In this document: one piece after another, positions 9,871-17,889 of the stretch
How positions within the stretch are numbered: position 1 is the stretch's first letter
Layout: every line of letters starts with the position of its first letter
From: a virus
DNA length: 49,906 bases
Reading direction: 5' to 3' (one strand)
Virus record (IMG/VR): IMGVR_UViG_3300035698_011250
Coordinates: 1-49,906 of that record
Notes under the pieces: generated by a model
Databases searched by the model: none
Told to the model about the DNA's origin: nothing
Seen by the model: only the letters and a program-made list of their open reading frames with translations
Translations under genes and position numbers: made by a program

Positions 9871-10167
9871 GTGAAAAAATCAGAACTAAAGCAAATGATA
9901 AAAGAAGAACTTCTAAAGGAAGGTGCTAAGGAAAGAAGTGCTATAGACGCCGCCAAAGGTCTTTTGTATATAATAAGAGATTTTAAGAATGCTGTCAACG
10001 GCAAGAATGGCGGCGACGTTAAACATTCCCAGAGTAAATTTGTAACCGATATTCTTGATAAGATGGATAAACAAGCGGCCAAGATTGACAGTGCTATTAT
10101 TGGAGACAATATAAAATTATATTTCAAAACTGATTTAGGTAAGAAGATAGACAGAATAAGCAGATAG
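9871..10167 (+). CDS. Leader-bearing small protein
   Basis: 98 residues from GTG 9871, 11 bases after the protease gene and preceded by AGGAG. The leader KKSELKQMIKEELLKE is followed by GAKERS (LKE|G at residue 17). The cargo (~80 residues) is basic and helical, with an RSAIDAAKGLLYIIRDFKN segment. It has no Trp and no recognised domain. Confidence 0.8.
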   Translation: MKKSELKQMIKEELLKEGAKERSAIDAAKGLLYIIRDFKNAVNGKNGGDVKHSQSKFVTDILDKMDKQAAKIDSAIIGDNIKLYFKTDLGKKIDRISR

Positions 10168-10181
10168 TTGGAAAATTAATT

Positions 10182-10454
10182 GTGAAGAAATCAGAATTGA
10201 GAAAATTGATAAGTACGCTAGTGCATGAAATTACAGAAGAGCGTGATTATAAAGATGAATATAAAAAGTTTCAATCATCAGACAAAATGAAAAAATATAG
10301 AGCCGAGTTAAACAAATATAATCGCAAGAAAGGTACTTATGGAAACGGCGATAAAAAAGATGCTTCTCACAAGGGTGGCAAAATTGTTGGATTTGAAGAA
10401 GAGTCAAAAAACAGGGGCAGAAAAGAAAAGAGCAGATTAAAGAAGAAAAAATAG
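10182..10454 (+). CDS. Leader-bearing, Lys/Arg-rich protein
   Basis: 90 residues from GTG 10182. The leader is a variant (KKSELRKLISTLVHEITE|E). The cargo is very basic: KKYRAELNKYNRKKGTYGNG, DASHKGGKIVGF and a final run of lysines. It probably binds DNA or RNA, which suits a protein packed with the genome. The GTYGNGD..DASH..G segment looks familiar from hypothetical proteins of other T4-like phages, but I cannot name a function. Confidence 0.8.
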   Translation: MKKSELRKLISTLVHEITEERDYKDEYKKFQSSDKMKKYRAELNKYNRKKGTYGNGDKKDASHKGGKIVGFEEESKNRGRKEKSRLKKKK

Positions 10455-10466
10455 GAGATATCTGAA

Positions 10467-10706
10467 ATGAAGAAAGCAGAATTAAAAGCAATAATTAGAG
10501 AAGAAATACAGAGTATCTTAAAAGAGAAAGAAGAAGCTCCAGAAACCTATGTATCAAAGACAGCAAAAGGATTTACTTTAATTCACAAAGGCATACCAGT
10601 AATGTCATCAGACAGAACAATGAATGATGTGGAAAAAATGGCAAAAAAAATGAAATTAACAATTAGTCCCAAACTATGAAATAATGGAAAATGAGAGAAA
10701 TTATAA
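10467..10706 (+). CDS. Leader-bearing small protein
   Basis: 79 residues; leader MKKAELKAIIREEIQSILKE with an LKE|K site. Two UGA codons near the C-terminus (PKLWNNGKWEKL) are read as Trp, moving the stop to TAA 10704-10706. That stop overlaps the ATG of the next gene by one base, and this tight TAATG junction supports the UGA reading. The cargo has a short beta-alpha unit (YVSKTAKGFTLIHKG). Unknown function. Confidence 0.8.
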
Positions 10707-11425
10707 TGAAAAGGTCAGAATTAAGAAATATAATTGAGGAAGAAATATTGCGTATTATTGAGGGGGGGCAATCTGCCGGGAAACTTGAAATAGCAAAAAT
10801 AAATTATAATACAGCCGAAAAGTTTATGGAACAAGTAGGCTTATTAGACCAAATAGATAATTTTGCTGATAAGTTTTCTTATGCCCAAAAATTAGCAAAT
10901 TTGGGAAAAACTAAAAGAAAAGATATGCCAGTAATTGATGACCCAGATGTTAAAAGATTTCAATCAAGATTGAAGCATGGAACTCTTGATATTAATGAAC
11001 CATTTTCGCCAGATACAGACCCATCAGACCCATGGCCCAAAGGGTTGAATGGATTTGACGCCAAAGATTTTGTTCAAAGGGGACTTAAAGATGGCAGTAA
11101 AAAAGATGATGTAATTGGAATTACAATAAAAAAAATGCCAGTTGGGCAATTAAAACCAATACAGAAACAAATGTATTTTGACAAATCAATGTATGAAACG
11201 GCAAAAAGTGGTGTTAAAAATACATTAAATTGATTGGGCAATAAAACATTTTTTATAACAAGTGCTGATAATTTTATTATTGACGGGCATCATAGATGAT
11301 TGAGTGGTATAGTATTAGACCCAAATTTAAAAGTAAATACGTTATCTATTGACATGCCTATTAAAGAATTACTTCCAATGGCAACAGCCTATGGTGACGC
11401 AATTGGTAACAAGAGAAATGCTTAG
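10706..11425 (+). CDS. Leader-bearing protein with ParB/sulfiredoxin-like DGHHR domain
   Basis: 239 residues starting MKRSELRNIIEEEILRIIE|GGQ. After the leader comes a region of about 130 residues, then VGQLKPIQKQMYFDK and, at residues 191-199, IIDGHHRWL. DGHHRW is the phosphate-binding/catalytic signature of ParB N-terminal nuclease/CTPase-type and related domains. The Trp following Arg is UGA 11297; another UGA lies at 11231. I infer a head-packaged protein acting on DNA or a nucleotide after delivery. Partition ParB is unlikely, since no HTH domain or parA partner is visible. Confidence 0.8.
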
Positions 11426-11438
11426 GAGATAAACTAAA

Positions 11439-11861
11439 ATGAAAAAATCAGAATTAAGAGAAATGATAAGGGAAGAGATTCAAAAGATGAATGAAAAAAA
11501 GAAAACTATAAAGGGATATTCACTAGTAATGATGCCGGCAGTTGGTGACAAAATAGAAATGAAAACTTCACATGGCGGTATACAAGGAACAATTTATTGA
11601 GTCTCTCCATTAAAACACACGTTTAAGTTAGAGGATGATTATGGAAACAAAAATGAAAAAGAGTTTTCTACGAAAAGTTTCAAAAAAGCAAAAATTGTAA
11701 GAGAAGAGATTCGAAAAGTTGGTGAAGCCAAAAATCTTGTTCCGTATAATTTTGAATGTATGGAGTGTGGCAAAAAATTTAGCAAAAAAACTATACCCAA
11801 AAGTATGGAGATTAGGTGTCCAAGATGTAAGGGTTATGACGTAGAGCCCACAGAATTTTAG
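11439..11861 (+). CDS. Leader-bearing protein with C-terminal zinc ribbon
   Basis: 140 residues; leader MKKSELREMIREEIQKMNE|K. Residues 25-80 form a small beta-rich domain (MMPAVGDKIEMKTSHGGIQG, one UGA Trp in IYWVSP) that looks SH3/KOW-like. The C-terminus holds a four-Cys zinc ribbon: C107-x2-C110 and C127-x2-C130. Such ribbons bind nucleic acid or proteins. If packaged, it could be delivered to the host; that is inference. Confidence 0.78.
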
Positions 11862-11874
11862 GAGAATATAAATT

Positions 11875-12534
11875 ATGTCAGGAATGTTTAGATACGAGTA
11901 TGAATTAAATGCCGCTCAACTTGATAAATTCATCAAATTATATAAGAAGGATTATCCCAAAGTCATTGTAAGTCCCAAACCAAAAGATGAAATGATTTAT
12001 GCATTTGAAAAGGGTGCAAAAGAGTTAAGTTGAAAATATGACGAAGATGATATGGTGCTATATATTGATGAGCCAATAAGAAACTTTTTCTTTAAGAAAT
12101 TTTTAACCAAAGAAAATATAAAATATGGAGATGATAATATGTCTATAAACGAAAAAGAAGTAAAGCAACTTGCTACAGAAATTATGAGCGAAGGTTGCGA
12201 TAGGAAAAAGAAAGTAAAAGTAAAAAAAGAAGGTAAATGAAATGAACTACCAATAAAGGAGAGATACGCTTTATTATCAAAGGTAATATTTGATACAAAA
12301 GATTTAACTCATATTGGCGCAGAAGTTGCCACTCTTACCGAAAAAATCTCCAATCAAATAGTAGAACAAAGTGATGGTGATTGGTTCGACAAACATACTC
12401 TAAAAAGAAATGCTACAGAGATTACTAGAAAAGGTCAAGAATTTCATAAAAGTTCGGCAGAATTAAAAAGTGTTTTTGAAAGGATGCAAGCTTTATATGA
12501 AGAAATTGGAATGTTAATAGAAAGATATTTATAG
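11875..12534 (+). CDS. Two-part protein with possible internal start
   Basis: 219 residues in one frame with UGA Trp at 12031 (KELSWKYD) and 12238 (GKWNELP). Residues 1-88 form one unit (MSGMFRYEYELNAAQLDKF). From ATG 12139, preceded by GGAG in TATGGAGATGATAAT, a second unit of 131 residues begins MSINEKEVKQLATEIMSEG and ends in long helices (TEKISNQIVEQSDGDWFDKH). It could yield both a long and a short product. No family recognised. Confidence 0.75.
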
Positions 12535-12543
12535 GAGTTTACA

Positions 12544-12855
12544 ATGGTTTTAAAAGAAAACGAAACTAAGCCAAAGGAAATAAAAAGACAACCAGCCAAA
12601 GTGGTGAAACCAAAAGTTGTAAAAACGGTAGAACAAATACAATCAAGTTTAAGAAATTTGGAAGAAATAAAAGATATTTTGGTTAAATTAGACAGAGGCG
12701 AAATTGGATTTTATACAAAGCAAAATACACAAATATTTTCATCACCATTTGGGAAGACAATATTCCCATTAGATATTGAGGGTAGGGCAATGGGATTTTT
12801 GAAAGAAGTATTAACTAAGAGACGTGATGAATTAACTAAATTTATTACAGAATAA
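12544..12855 (+). CDS. Unrecognised small protein
   Basis: 103 residues after AGGAG. A Lys/Pro-rich, probably disordered N-terminus (residues 1-35) is followed by a helix (IQSSLRNLEEIKDILVKLDR), a short beta segment (IGFYTKQNTQIFSSPFGKTI) and a last helix. No Trp, no leader, no match. Confidence 0.75.
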   Translation: MVLKENETKPKEIKRQPAKVVKPKVVKTVEQIQSSLRNLEEIKDILVKLDRGEIGFYTKQNTQIFSSPFGKTIFPLDIEGRAMGFLKEVLTKRRDELTKFITE

Positions 12856-12870
12856 AGGAGAATTAATATA

Positions 12871-13206
12871 ATGAAAGAATATAATTTTATAAGTTTACTG
12901 GGTGAATCATTTAATGCCGGAGTAATATTAAAACAATTAGGTGGTAATAAATTTATTGCTATGACGGGAGCCAAACAATTTGCCCAAGATAAACAAAAAA
13001 GGATGATTGCTTTTAAGATTGGTGGTGGTGCAAAGAATAGTATTAATTATATTCGTATTACATTAACTCCAATGGATTTATATAATATTGAATTTATTAA
13101 AATTCGTGGAAGCAAAATAACCGTTGTTAAAGCAGTTAATGGCGTTTATAATGACCAATTACAAAAAATATTTACACAATATACTGGGTTTGACACTCAT
13201 TTATAA
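12871..13206 (+). CDS. Conserved phage protein of unknown function, variant leader
   Basis: 111 residues. The N-terminus MKEYNFISLLGESFNAG resembles the FxxL(I/L)xE leader style, with a possible LGE|S site at residue 12. The body (KFIAMTGAKQFAQD ... INYIRITLTPMDLYNIEF ... TQYTGFDTHL) belongs, from memory, to a compact protein family often seen in phage genomes and without known function. No Trp. The ATG follows AGGAG. Confidence 0.8.
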   Translation: MKEYNFISLLGESFNAGVILKQLGGNKFIAMTGAKQFAQDKQKRMIAFKIGGGAKNSINYIRITLTPMDLYNIEFIKIRGSKITVVKAVNGVYNDQLQKIFTQYTGFDTHL

Positions 13207-13217
13207 GGAGTAATATA

Positions 13218-13754
13218 ATGAAAAAATCAGAATTAAGACAATTAATAAGAGAAGAGATACGAAAATTAAATGAGGGCGCTGATTGAATAATTTTACAATC
13301 TTTGCCGGGAAACAAATGAGCAGTAGATTCCTTTCGTGGCAATATATTCCTATGAAACGATTTAAGTGGGGATGATTTTGCGGTAAACTCAAGAGAATGA
13401 AAAAAAATATATAAAAAATTAAATTCAAAAGACAAGAAGACCGTTGATTCCGTAGTGAAGGGTGTAGGAGAGGGTATTAAAGAACTTGCTGAGTCTAAAA
13501 AAACATTCAAAGACGGCACTGATACCTTGGCCGCTGATATAACAAGTAAGGGTAAAGAAACAATAATCAAATATTATTTAGACGAAGATGACGAGAAAAT
13601 TTTTGAACCAGTTACCAAAAAAATGCTTAGACAAATTAAGAAAGATATTGGTGGCGGATTTACTTTTATGACAAATGTTGGACTTGAACTTCATTCCAAA
13701 GAAGTTAAAAATAATAAATGAGAAGATATAAAAATAATACGTGGTAGAAAGTAG
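13218..13754 (+). CDS. Leader-bearing protein, Trp-rich N-terminal half
   Basis: 178 residues; leader MKKSELRQLIREEIRKLNE|G. Five UGA codons are read as Trp (ADWIIL, NKWAVD, FLWNDL, REWKKI, NKWEDI), so only residues from about 80 on would be visible under the standard code. The middle is helical (VVKGVGEGIKELAESKKTFK). The C-terminus is alpha/beta (FTFMTNVGLELHSKE). No family recognised. Confidence 0.78.
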
Positions 13755-13765
13755 GAGACCTGTAA

Positions 13766-14032
13766 ATGAAACAATCTGAATTAAGAGAAATAATAAGAGA
13801 AGAAATTCAAAATATTAAGGAAGGAAAATATCCTAAGGCATCTTATAGATGAACAAAGGACGCAAAATATAATTTTAGAATATTTATGAATGGCGGCGAA
13901 AAGCACGATACTGATTATTACACTTTACCAGATGCAAAAAAGATGAAAAAGATTTTAGACAAAGATAAAGAAACATATTCAATTTGAGTTTGAAATGAAA
14001 AGGGCGAAGGCTCCGAAGCAAAAAACATATAA
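13766..14032 (+). CDS. Leader-bearing small protein
   Basis: 88 residues; leader MKQSELREIIREEIQNIKE|GKYPKASY. Three UGA codons are read as Trp (YRWTKD, SIWVWNEKG), and under the standard code the gene would be only ~29 codons. The cargo looks like a single small beta-sheet domain (YNFRIFMNGGEKHDTDYYTL). The IKE|GKYPK junction is close to that at 128 (IKE|GRFPK), so these two are near paralogues at the start. Confidence 0.72.
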
Positions 14033-14045
14033 ATGGGAAAATAGA

Positions 14046-14393
14046 ATGAAACAATCTGAATTAAGAGAAATGATAGTTGAACAATTAAATAATTTATTTG
14101 AAGTAAAATATATTACAGTAAATATGTTAAAATCAAATGCTGGTAATGATTTGAGGATATGATTATCTTCAGATAAAACAGCAATATATCTTGATAATAT
14201 TACAGATGCAAGAGTGCCAGTCCCTTATTGGAAATTGTTGAAAGATTTACAGAAAGAGTTTGGTAATTTGGAAGTCGTTAAAGGTGATGGCAAATGAATT
14301 AAGGCAGATGATATGGTAGTTTTATATCAATTAGATGATGAACCAATAGATGAAAAGGAATTAGAAAAATTTTTTAAAAAAAGGAAAAAATAA
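14046..14393 (+). CDS. Leader-bearing small protein
   Basis: 115 residues; leader MKQSELREMIVEQLNNLFEVK, with no clean (I/L)xE|G site (LFE|V is the nearest). Two UGA codons are read as Trp (LRIWLSS, GKWIKAD) beside one TGG. It ends at TAA 14391-14393 overlapping the next ATG by one base. The acidic C-terminal tail (DEPIDEKELEKFF) ends in lysines. Unknown function. Confidence 0.72.
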
Positions 14394-14653
14394 TGAAACA
14401 ATCAGAATTAAGAGAAATAATTAGAGAAGAAATTAAGTTAATTAAAGAATTTATGACTGTACCTCCCACTCAACTTTAAAAATTTCGCAAAACTGTTTTG
14501 GATAAACTTGGTGTTAAATTTGAAAAAGATTTAAGTAGTAAGCAGAGAAAAGAATTTCAAAAAGAAATAGATAAATGATTCAGTTCTGGCAAATGAAGGA
14601 AAACTATGAGTAAGGCAGAATTGGCAAAAGCCTGAGATATAAAATTTAGATAA
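14393..14653 (+). pseudogene. Leader-bearing gene broken by in-frame TAA
   Basis: ATG 14393 gives MKQSELREIIREEIKLIKE then FMTVPPTQL and stops at TAA 14477-14479. In the same frame the sequence continues KFRKTVLDKLGVKFEKDLSS to TAA 14651, using UGA as Trp three times. The paralogous tail of the 8592 gene reads YQKFFKTVLDKFDVK, so the TAA stands exactly where that protein has Gln (CAA to TAA, one base change). The 28-residue product would be little more than the leader. A nonsense mutation is the simplest reading; a sequencing error is possible. Confidence 0.7.
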
Positions 14654-14673
14654 ATATATAAGGAAATAATATA

Positions 14674-15546
14674 ATGAAGAAATCAGAACTAAAAGGAATG
14701 ATAATAGAAGTTTTCTCTGAATCCAGCGGAGCAATGGACCTTAAAGATATTAGAAAAAAAGCAAAACAACTGGGGTTAACAATTAAAACAAGTTCAGTAA
14801 GCTGGGGTTATGCGGCTACCTTATTTGATACAAAAAGTAATTTATCAACCAAAGGAAATGTTTGGAAAAAAAGCCCAGAGGTTGACGATTTCCTAAAGCG
14901 AGTTAAAGAGTTAAAGAAATTTGTTGGAAAAAATCCTGTAGAGCTTAAGGGCGAAAAAGTGTCTGGGTTACAAGAGGGAACTATTAATGAAGTAAGTAAA
15001 ATGGAAATTGGGGAATTTTACAAACAAGTGTTTCAGTCAGGAGATGAATTATATTTTTACCCTGTATCAAAATTTAAGAATGGTAACTTCAAAGGATATA
15101 AGTTTGATGTAACTCCGGGGAATAGACTTAAAGGGAAACCTAAACAAATCAGTGTAACTAAGGGTTCTATTAATTTATGAAGAAAAGTTGACAAACTTGA
15201 CCCCAAAATAAAACAAAAATTTTCGCCAGTTATGATTGAAGAGTTAAGTGAAGTGTCAATAAATAAAGGTGTATGGTTAAGCCCATCTACGTTTGCAAAC
15301 AAAAAACTTCTTGAAGCTGGAGAATTTCATCTTAAGGGAATCGTTGCTGAATTAAAGCCAGATAGCAAAACACTTTGGTTGATGCCAAACAAGGGTGCAA
15401 AAGATTGAAAAAAAGAAATAGAATTATTAAAGAAATACTTTGGAAATATCAAAGTTAATCATAGAGAAATGGATTCAGTTGAAATTAAATTACCACAAAA
15501 GACTGACAAGGTGGAATTAGAGTTAGTTTTAACTGGGAAAATGTAG
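14674..15546 (+). CDS. Large leader-bearing protein
   Basis: 290 residues starting MKKSELKGMIIEVFSESSGA, the most divergent leader. Three UGA codons read as Trp carry it through to TAG 15544. Residues 25-95 (IRKKAKQLGLTIKTSSVSWG) form a helix-sheet domain. A central LQEGTINEVSKMEIGEFY could be an internal cut site (LQE|G, INE|V) starting a second domain, residues 108-290, with beta-rich sequence (DELYFYPVSKFKNGNFKGYK). It may be two domains processed apart. No family recognised. Confidence 0.75.
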
Positions 15547-15565
15547 ATACTAAGGAGATAATAAT

Positions 15566-16252
15566 ATGGAAGCAATCTTGAAAGTAGTGGCAACTACTGA
15601 ATTTTGAAAATTTGTTGGTGCGATTGTTGCGTTAATAACTGCTATAACTGTTCTTTATATAAAAAATCGTTCATTAATTGAGGATAAGCTAAAGAATGTA
15701 ATTAAAAGAGATGTTGAAAGCAAACTTACGGACATTTCAACTAGAGTAGGAAATGTTGAGGGAGAGCTTGAAACGCTTAACAAAGCAATTGCAGAAAATA
15801 CGAAAATAACGGCTGACGTCAAATCAAAGAAAGAAGCTTATGAATTATTAGAACAAGCCGTGAATGGTTCATTAGAATATATATTAGATGTTAAGTTAAG
15901 GGAATTTATTATTGTTAAGACAAAATCAATAATACAATTTGCTTTAGATTTATTTGATGTGGATTTAAGCCAAGCAACAGATTTACAAATAATAACAAAG
16001 ATTGATTCTGAAAAGAATTTAATTGCCAAAAGAGGTGAAGAAATATTGGGTGCCGAATTTATGGAAATGTTTTACGGCTCAGTTCATGGAGCGGCAACTG
16101 ATTGATATAAAAGAGACATTCTTAATATACTTCATTGTAATATTAATTATAAGACAGAATCAATAAGGGCGAAAACAGAAGTTTTTTTGAGAGATACTGT
16201 CAGGTCATTAATGGCCGAATATGATAAGTATAAAAAAGAAAAAGGATTGTAA
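15566..16252 (+). CDS. Membrane-anchored coiled-coil protein
   Basis: 228 residues. A single hydrophobic segment lies near the N-terminus (FVGAIVALITAITVLYI, residues 15-31), then a coiled coil (residues 40-90, KLTDISTRVGNVEGELETLN) and a helical C-terminal domain. UGA is read as Trp at 15604 (before the membrane segment) and 16103. Short N-terminus, anchor and long soluble tail resemble phage inner-membrane proteins, but I cannot assign a role. ATG 15566 follows AGGAG. Confidence 0.78.
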
Positions 16253-16263
16253 AAGGAGTTTAC

Positions 16264-16476
16264 ATGAAACCAAATTATCAACAAGACGGGCGAACAGTAG
16301 AAGTTCAAAATGGAAATGTATCAAGTGCATTGGCGAAGTTAAAAAGACAATTAAAAGCTAACAATTTATTTATTGAATTAAAGAAAAATTCTGAATACAA
16401 AAAACCTTCATTATTAAGGAAAGAAAAAAAGAATATTGGCAAAAGGCGTGAAAAATTCAAAGACAAAAATAACTAA
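16264..16476 (+). CDS. rpsU: Phage-encoded ribosomal protein bS21
   Basis: 70 residues, the normal bS21 length. The pattern VEVQNGNVSSALAKLKRQLK then FIELKKNSEYKKPSLLR and a basic tail matches bacterial S21 (V.V..ne....AL..fkR, ..ev.....yekPs..rk). S21 sits on the 30S platform near the mRNA exit and the anti-Shine-Dalgarno region. Phage-borne S21 is known from other large phages and is thought to enter host ribosomes to favour phage mRNA. Here it is the last gene before a strong terminator. AGGAG precedes the ATG. Confidence 0.85.
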   Translation: MKPNYQQDGRTVEVQNGNVSSALAKLKRQLKANNLFIELKKNSEYKKPSLLRKEKKNIGKRREKFKDKNN

Positions 16477-16494
16477 TTTAACTAGAAAGCTTAT

Positions 16495-16549
16495 TAAAAA
16501 ATACCCAAAAAAAATACGAAAAAAAGTGTCTTTTTGGGTATTTTTTTTT
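16495..16549 (+). terminator. Rho-independent terminator after the bS21 gene
   Basis: A 15-bp stem (AAAAATACCCAAAAA / TTTTTGGGTATTTTT) around a ~20-base loop runs into a T tract ending near 16549. It closes the early head-gene operon before the scaffold-capsid unit. Confidence 0.85.
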
Positions 16550-16568
16550 GAAAAAAAATGATAAAAAG

Positions 16569-16582
16569 ATATTTATATACAA
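16569..16582 (+). promoter_or_regulatory. Putative phage promoter motif ATATTTATATACAA
   Basis: Copy of the recurrent motif, directly after the terminator and 143 bases upstream of the scaffold gene. The long leader (16583-16724) contains nothing else I can recognise beyond the AGGAG at the scaffold start. Its placement between a terminator and the scaffold/capsid genes supports a promoter role. Confidence 0.55.
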
Positions 16583-16724
16583 GAATAATTCTTTTGAATT
16601 ATAGGAAAATATACTAAACCCTATTGTAGTATAACAATTTATATAACAACCAAAAATTAAGATTACTAATAATCTTATGAAATTTTTCAATCCAATAATA
16701 TGAAAAAATTTTAGGAGAAAAGCA

Positions 16725-17879
16725 ATGGGTAAAAAGAAAAAAGAAGGTTCATTAGAACTTATTGATGAATGCATAACAGACGCTAAAGCAGTTATGGCTA
16801 TTTCTCTTTTCAATGCTCAAGAAAAGCTTAAAGAAAGATTTACACCTCAATTAAAATCATTAATCGCTAAAAGATTACAACAAGAAGAAGAAGAAATTGA
16901 TGATGATGAAGAAGAAATTGATGATGTAGAAAATGATGAAGCTTTTGATGATATTGAAGACGAAGAAGAAGTTGAAATTGAAGACGACGCTCTAGATGCA
17001 CCAGTTGATGATGTTGAAGATGATGAAGAAGTTGGGGAAGATGAAGGCGAAGAAGATGTTGATATTGACCTCGATATTGAAGACGATGAAGACGAAGCAA
17101 TTGATGACTTGGAAGATTCCGAAATGGACATTGATGTAGATGGTGTTGATGACGCTGATGATAGTGAAATTAATATTGATTTAGGCGATGAAGAAGAAGA
17201 ATTTGAAGATGATGACGAAGATGAAGAAATTGATTTAGAGTCAATTATGAAAGAAATGGACGGCTATGACGATGAAGAAGAAGAAATTGATATTGAAGAC
17301 GATGAAATCGAAGATGAAGAAGACATTGATATTGATTTAGAAGACGACGAAGAAGACATTGATATTGAAGAAGGCGAAGAAGAAATTGATATTGAAGATG
17401 ACGATGAAGACATTGATATTGATTTAGACGACGAAGAAGAAGTTGAAGAGAATCTCGAACAAGGTGATTTAAAACTTGAAAACGAGAAACTTACAGCGGA
17501 ATTGAGAAAATATAAAGATGCCACCTCTATCTTTAGAGAAAAAATTGCAGAACAAAAATTTGTGCAGGCTAAATTACTTTATGTCAATAATATGCTAAAA
17601 CGTAAACATCTTTCTGAAGTTCAAAAGTACAAAATAGTCGAAGCTTTCGATAGAGCAAAAAGTATTAATGATATTAAATTAATCTATAAAACTCTACATG
17701 AAGCTTATAAAGAGAAACAAAAGAAACTGAAAGAAACAAAGAAAAGAAATCTTAAAGAAGGAGTTGGCTCAAAAGCAATTCTTGTTAATAAGAGAAAACG
17801 AACAATCGTAGAAAATAAAGTATCTAATCCAATGATGGATAGATACCAAGTTTTAGCAAACATAAAGAAAAGAAAATAG
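16725..17879 (+). CDS. Acidic prohead scaffold protein (gp22-like)
   Basis: 384 residues and no Trp. Residues 1-57 are helical. Residues ~58-245 are nearly all Asp/Glu/Ile (repeats of EEIDIEDDE type). Residues 250-384 are a basic coiled coil (KLENEKLTAELRKYKD ... SEVQKYKIVEAFDRAKSIND) ending NPMMDRYQVLANIKKRK. The C-terminal part and the position immediately before the capsid gene fit T4 gp22, the core around which the head assembles. RNLKE|GVGS near residue 345 is a plausible protease site. The acidic insert is much longer than in T4 and may act as a DNA mimic or charge spacer. Confidence 0.85.
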   Translation: MGKKKKEGSLELIDECITDAKAVMAISLFNAQEKLKERFTPQLKSLIAKRLQQEEEEIDDDEEEIDDVENDEAFDDIEDEEEVEIEDDALDAPVDDVEDDEEVGEDEGEEDVDIDLDIEDDEDEAIDDLEDSEMDIDVDGVDDADDSEINIDLGDEEEEFEDDDEDEEIDLESIMKEMDGYDDEEEEIDIEDDEIEDEEDIDIDLEDDEEDIDIEEGEEEIDIEDDDEDIDIDLDDEEEVEENLEQGDLKLENEKLTAELRKYKDATSIFREKIAEQKFVQAKLLYVNNMLKRKHLSEVQKYKIVEAFDRAKSINDIKLIYKTLHEAYKEKQKKLKETKKRNLKEGVGSKAILVNKRKRTIVENKVSNPMMDRYQVLANIKKRK

Positions 17880-17889
17880 GAGAAAGACA

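Noticed and set aside
10706-11425. A plasmid-type ParB partition protein
   Set aside because: Only the DGHHR core is visible; there is no HTH domain, no parA neighbour and no parS-like repeats.
16847-17524. Ser-rich and His/Leu-rich open frames on the minus strand opposite the acidic scaffold
   Set aside because: They arise from the GAA/GAT-rich coding of the scaffold's Asp/Glu tract. No start signals or family likeness.
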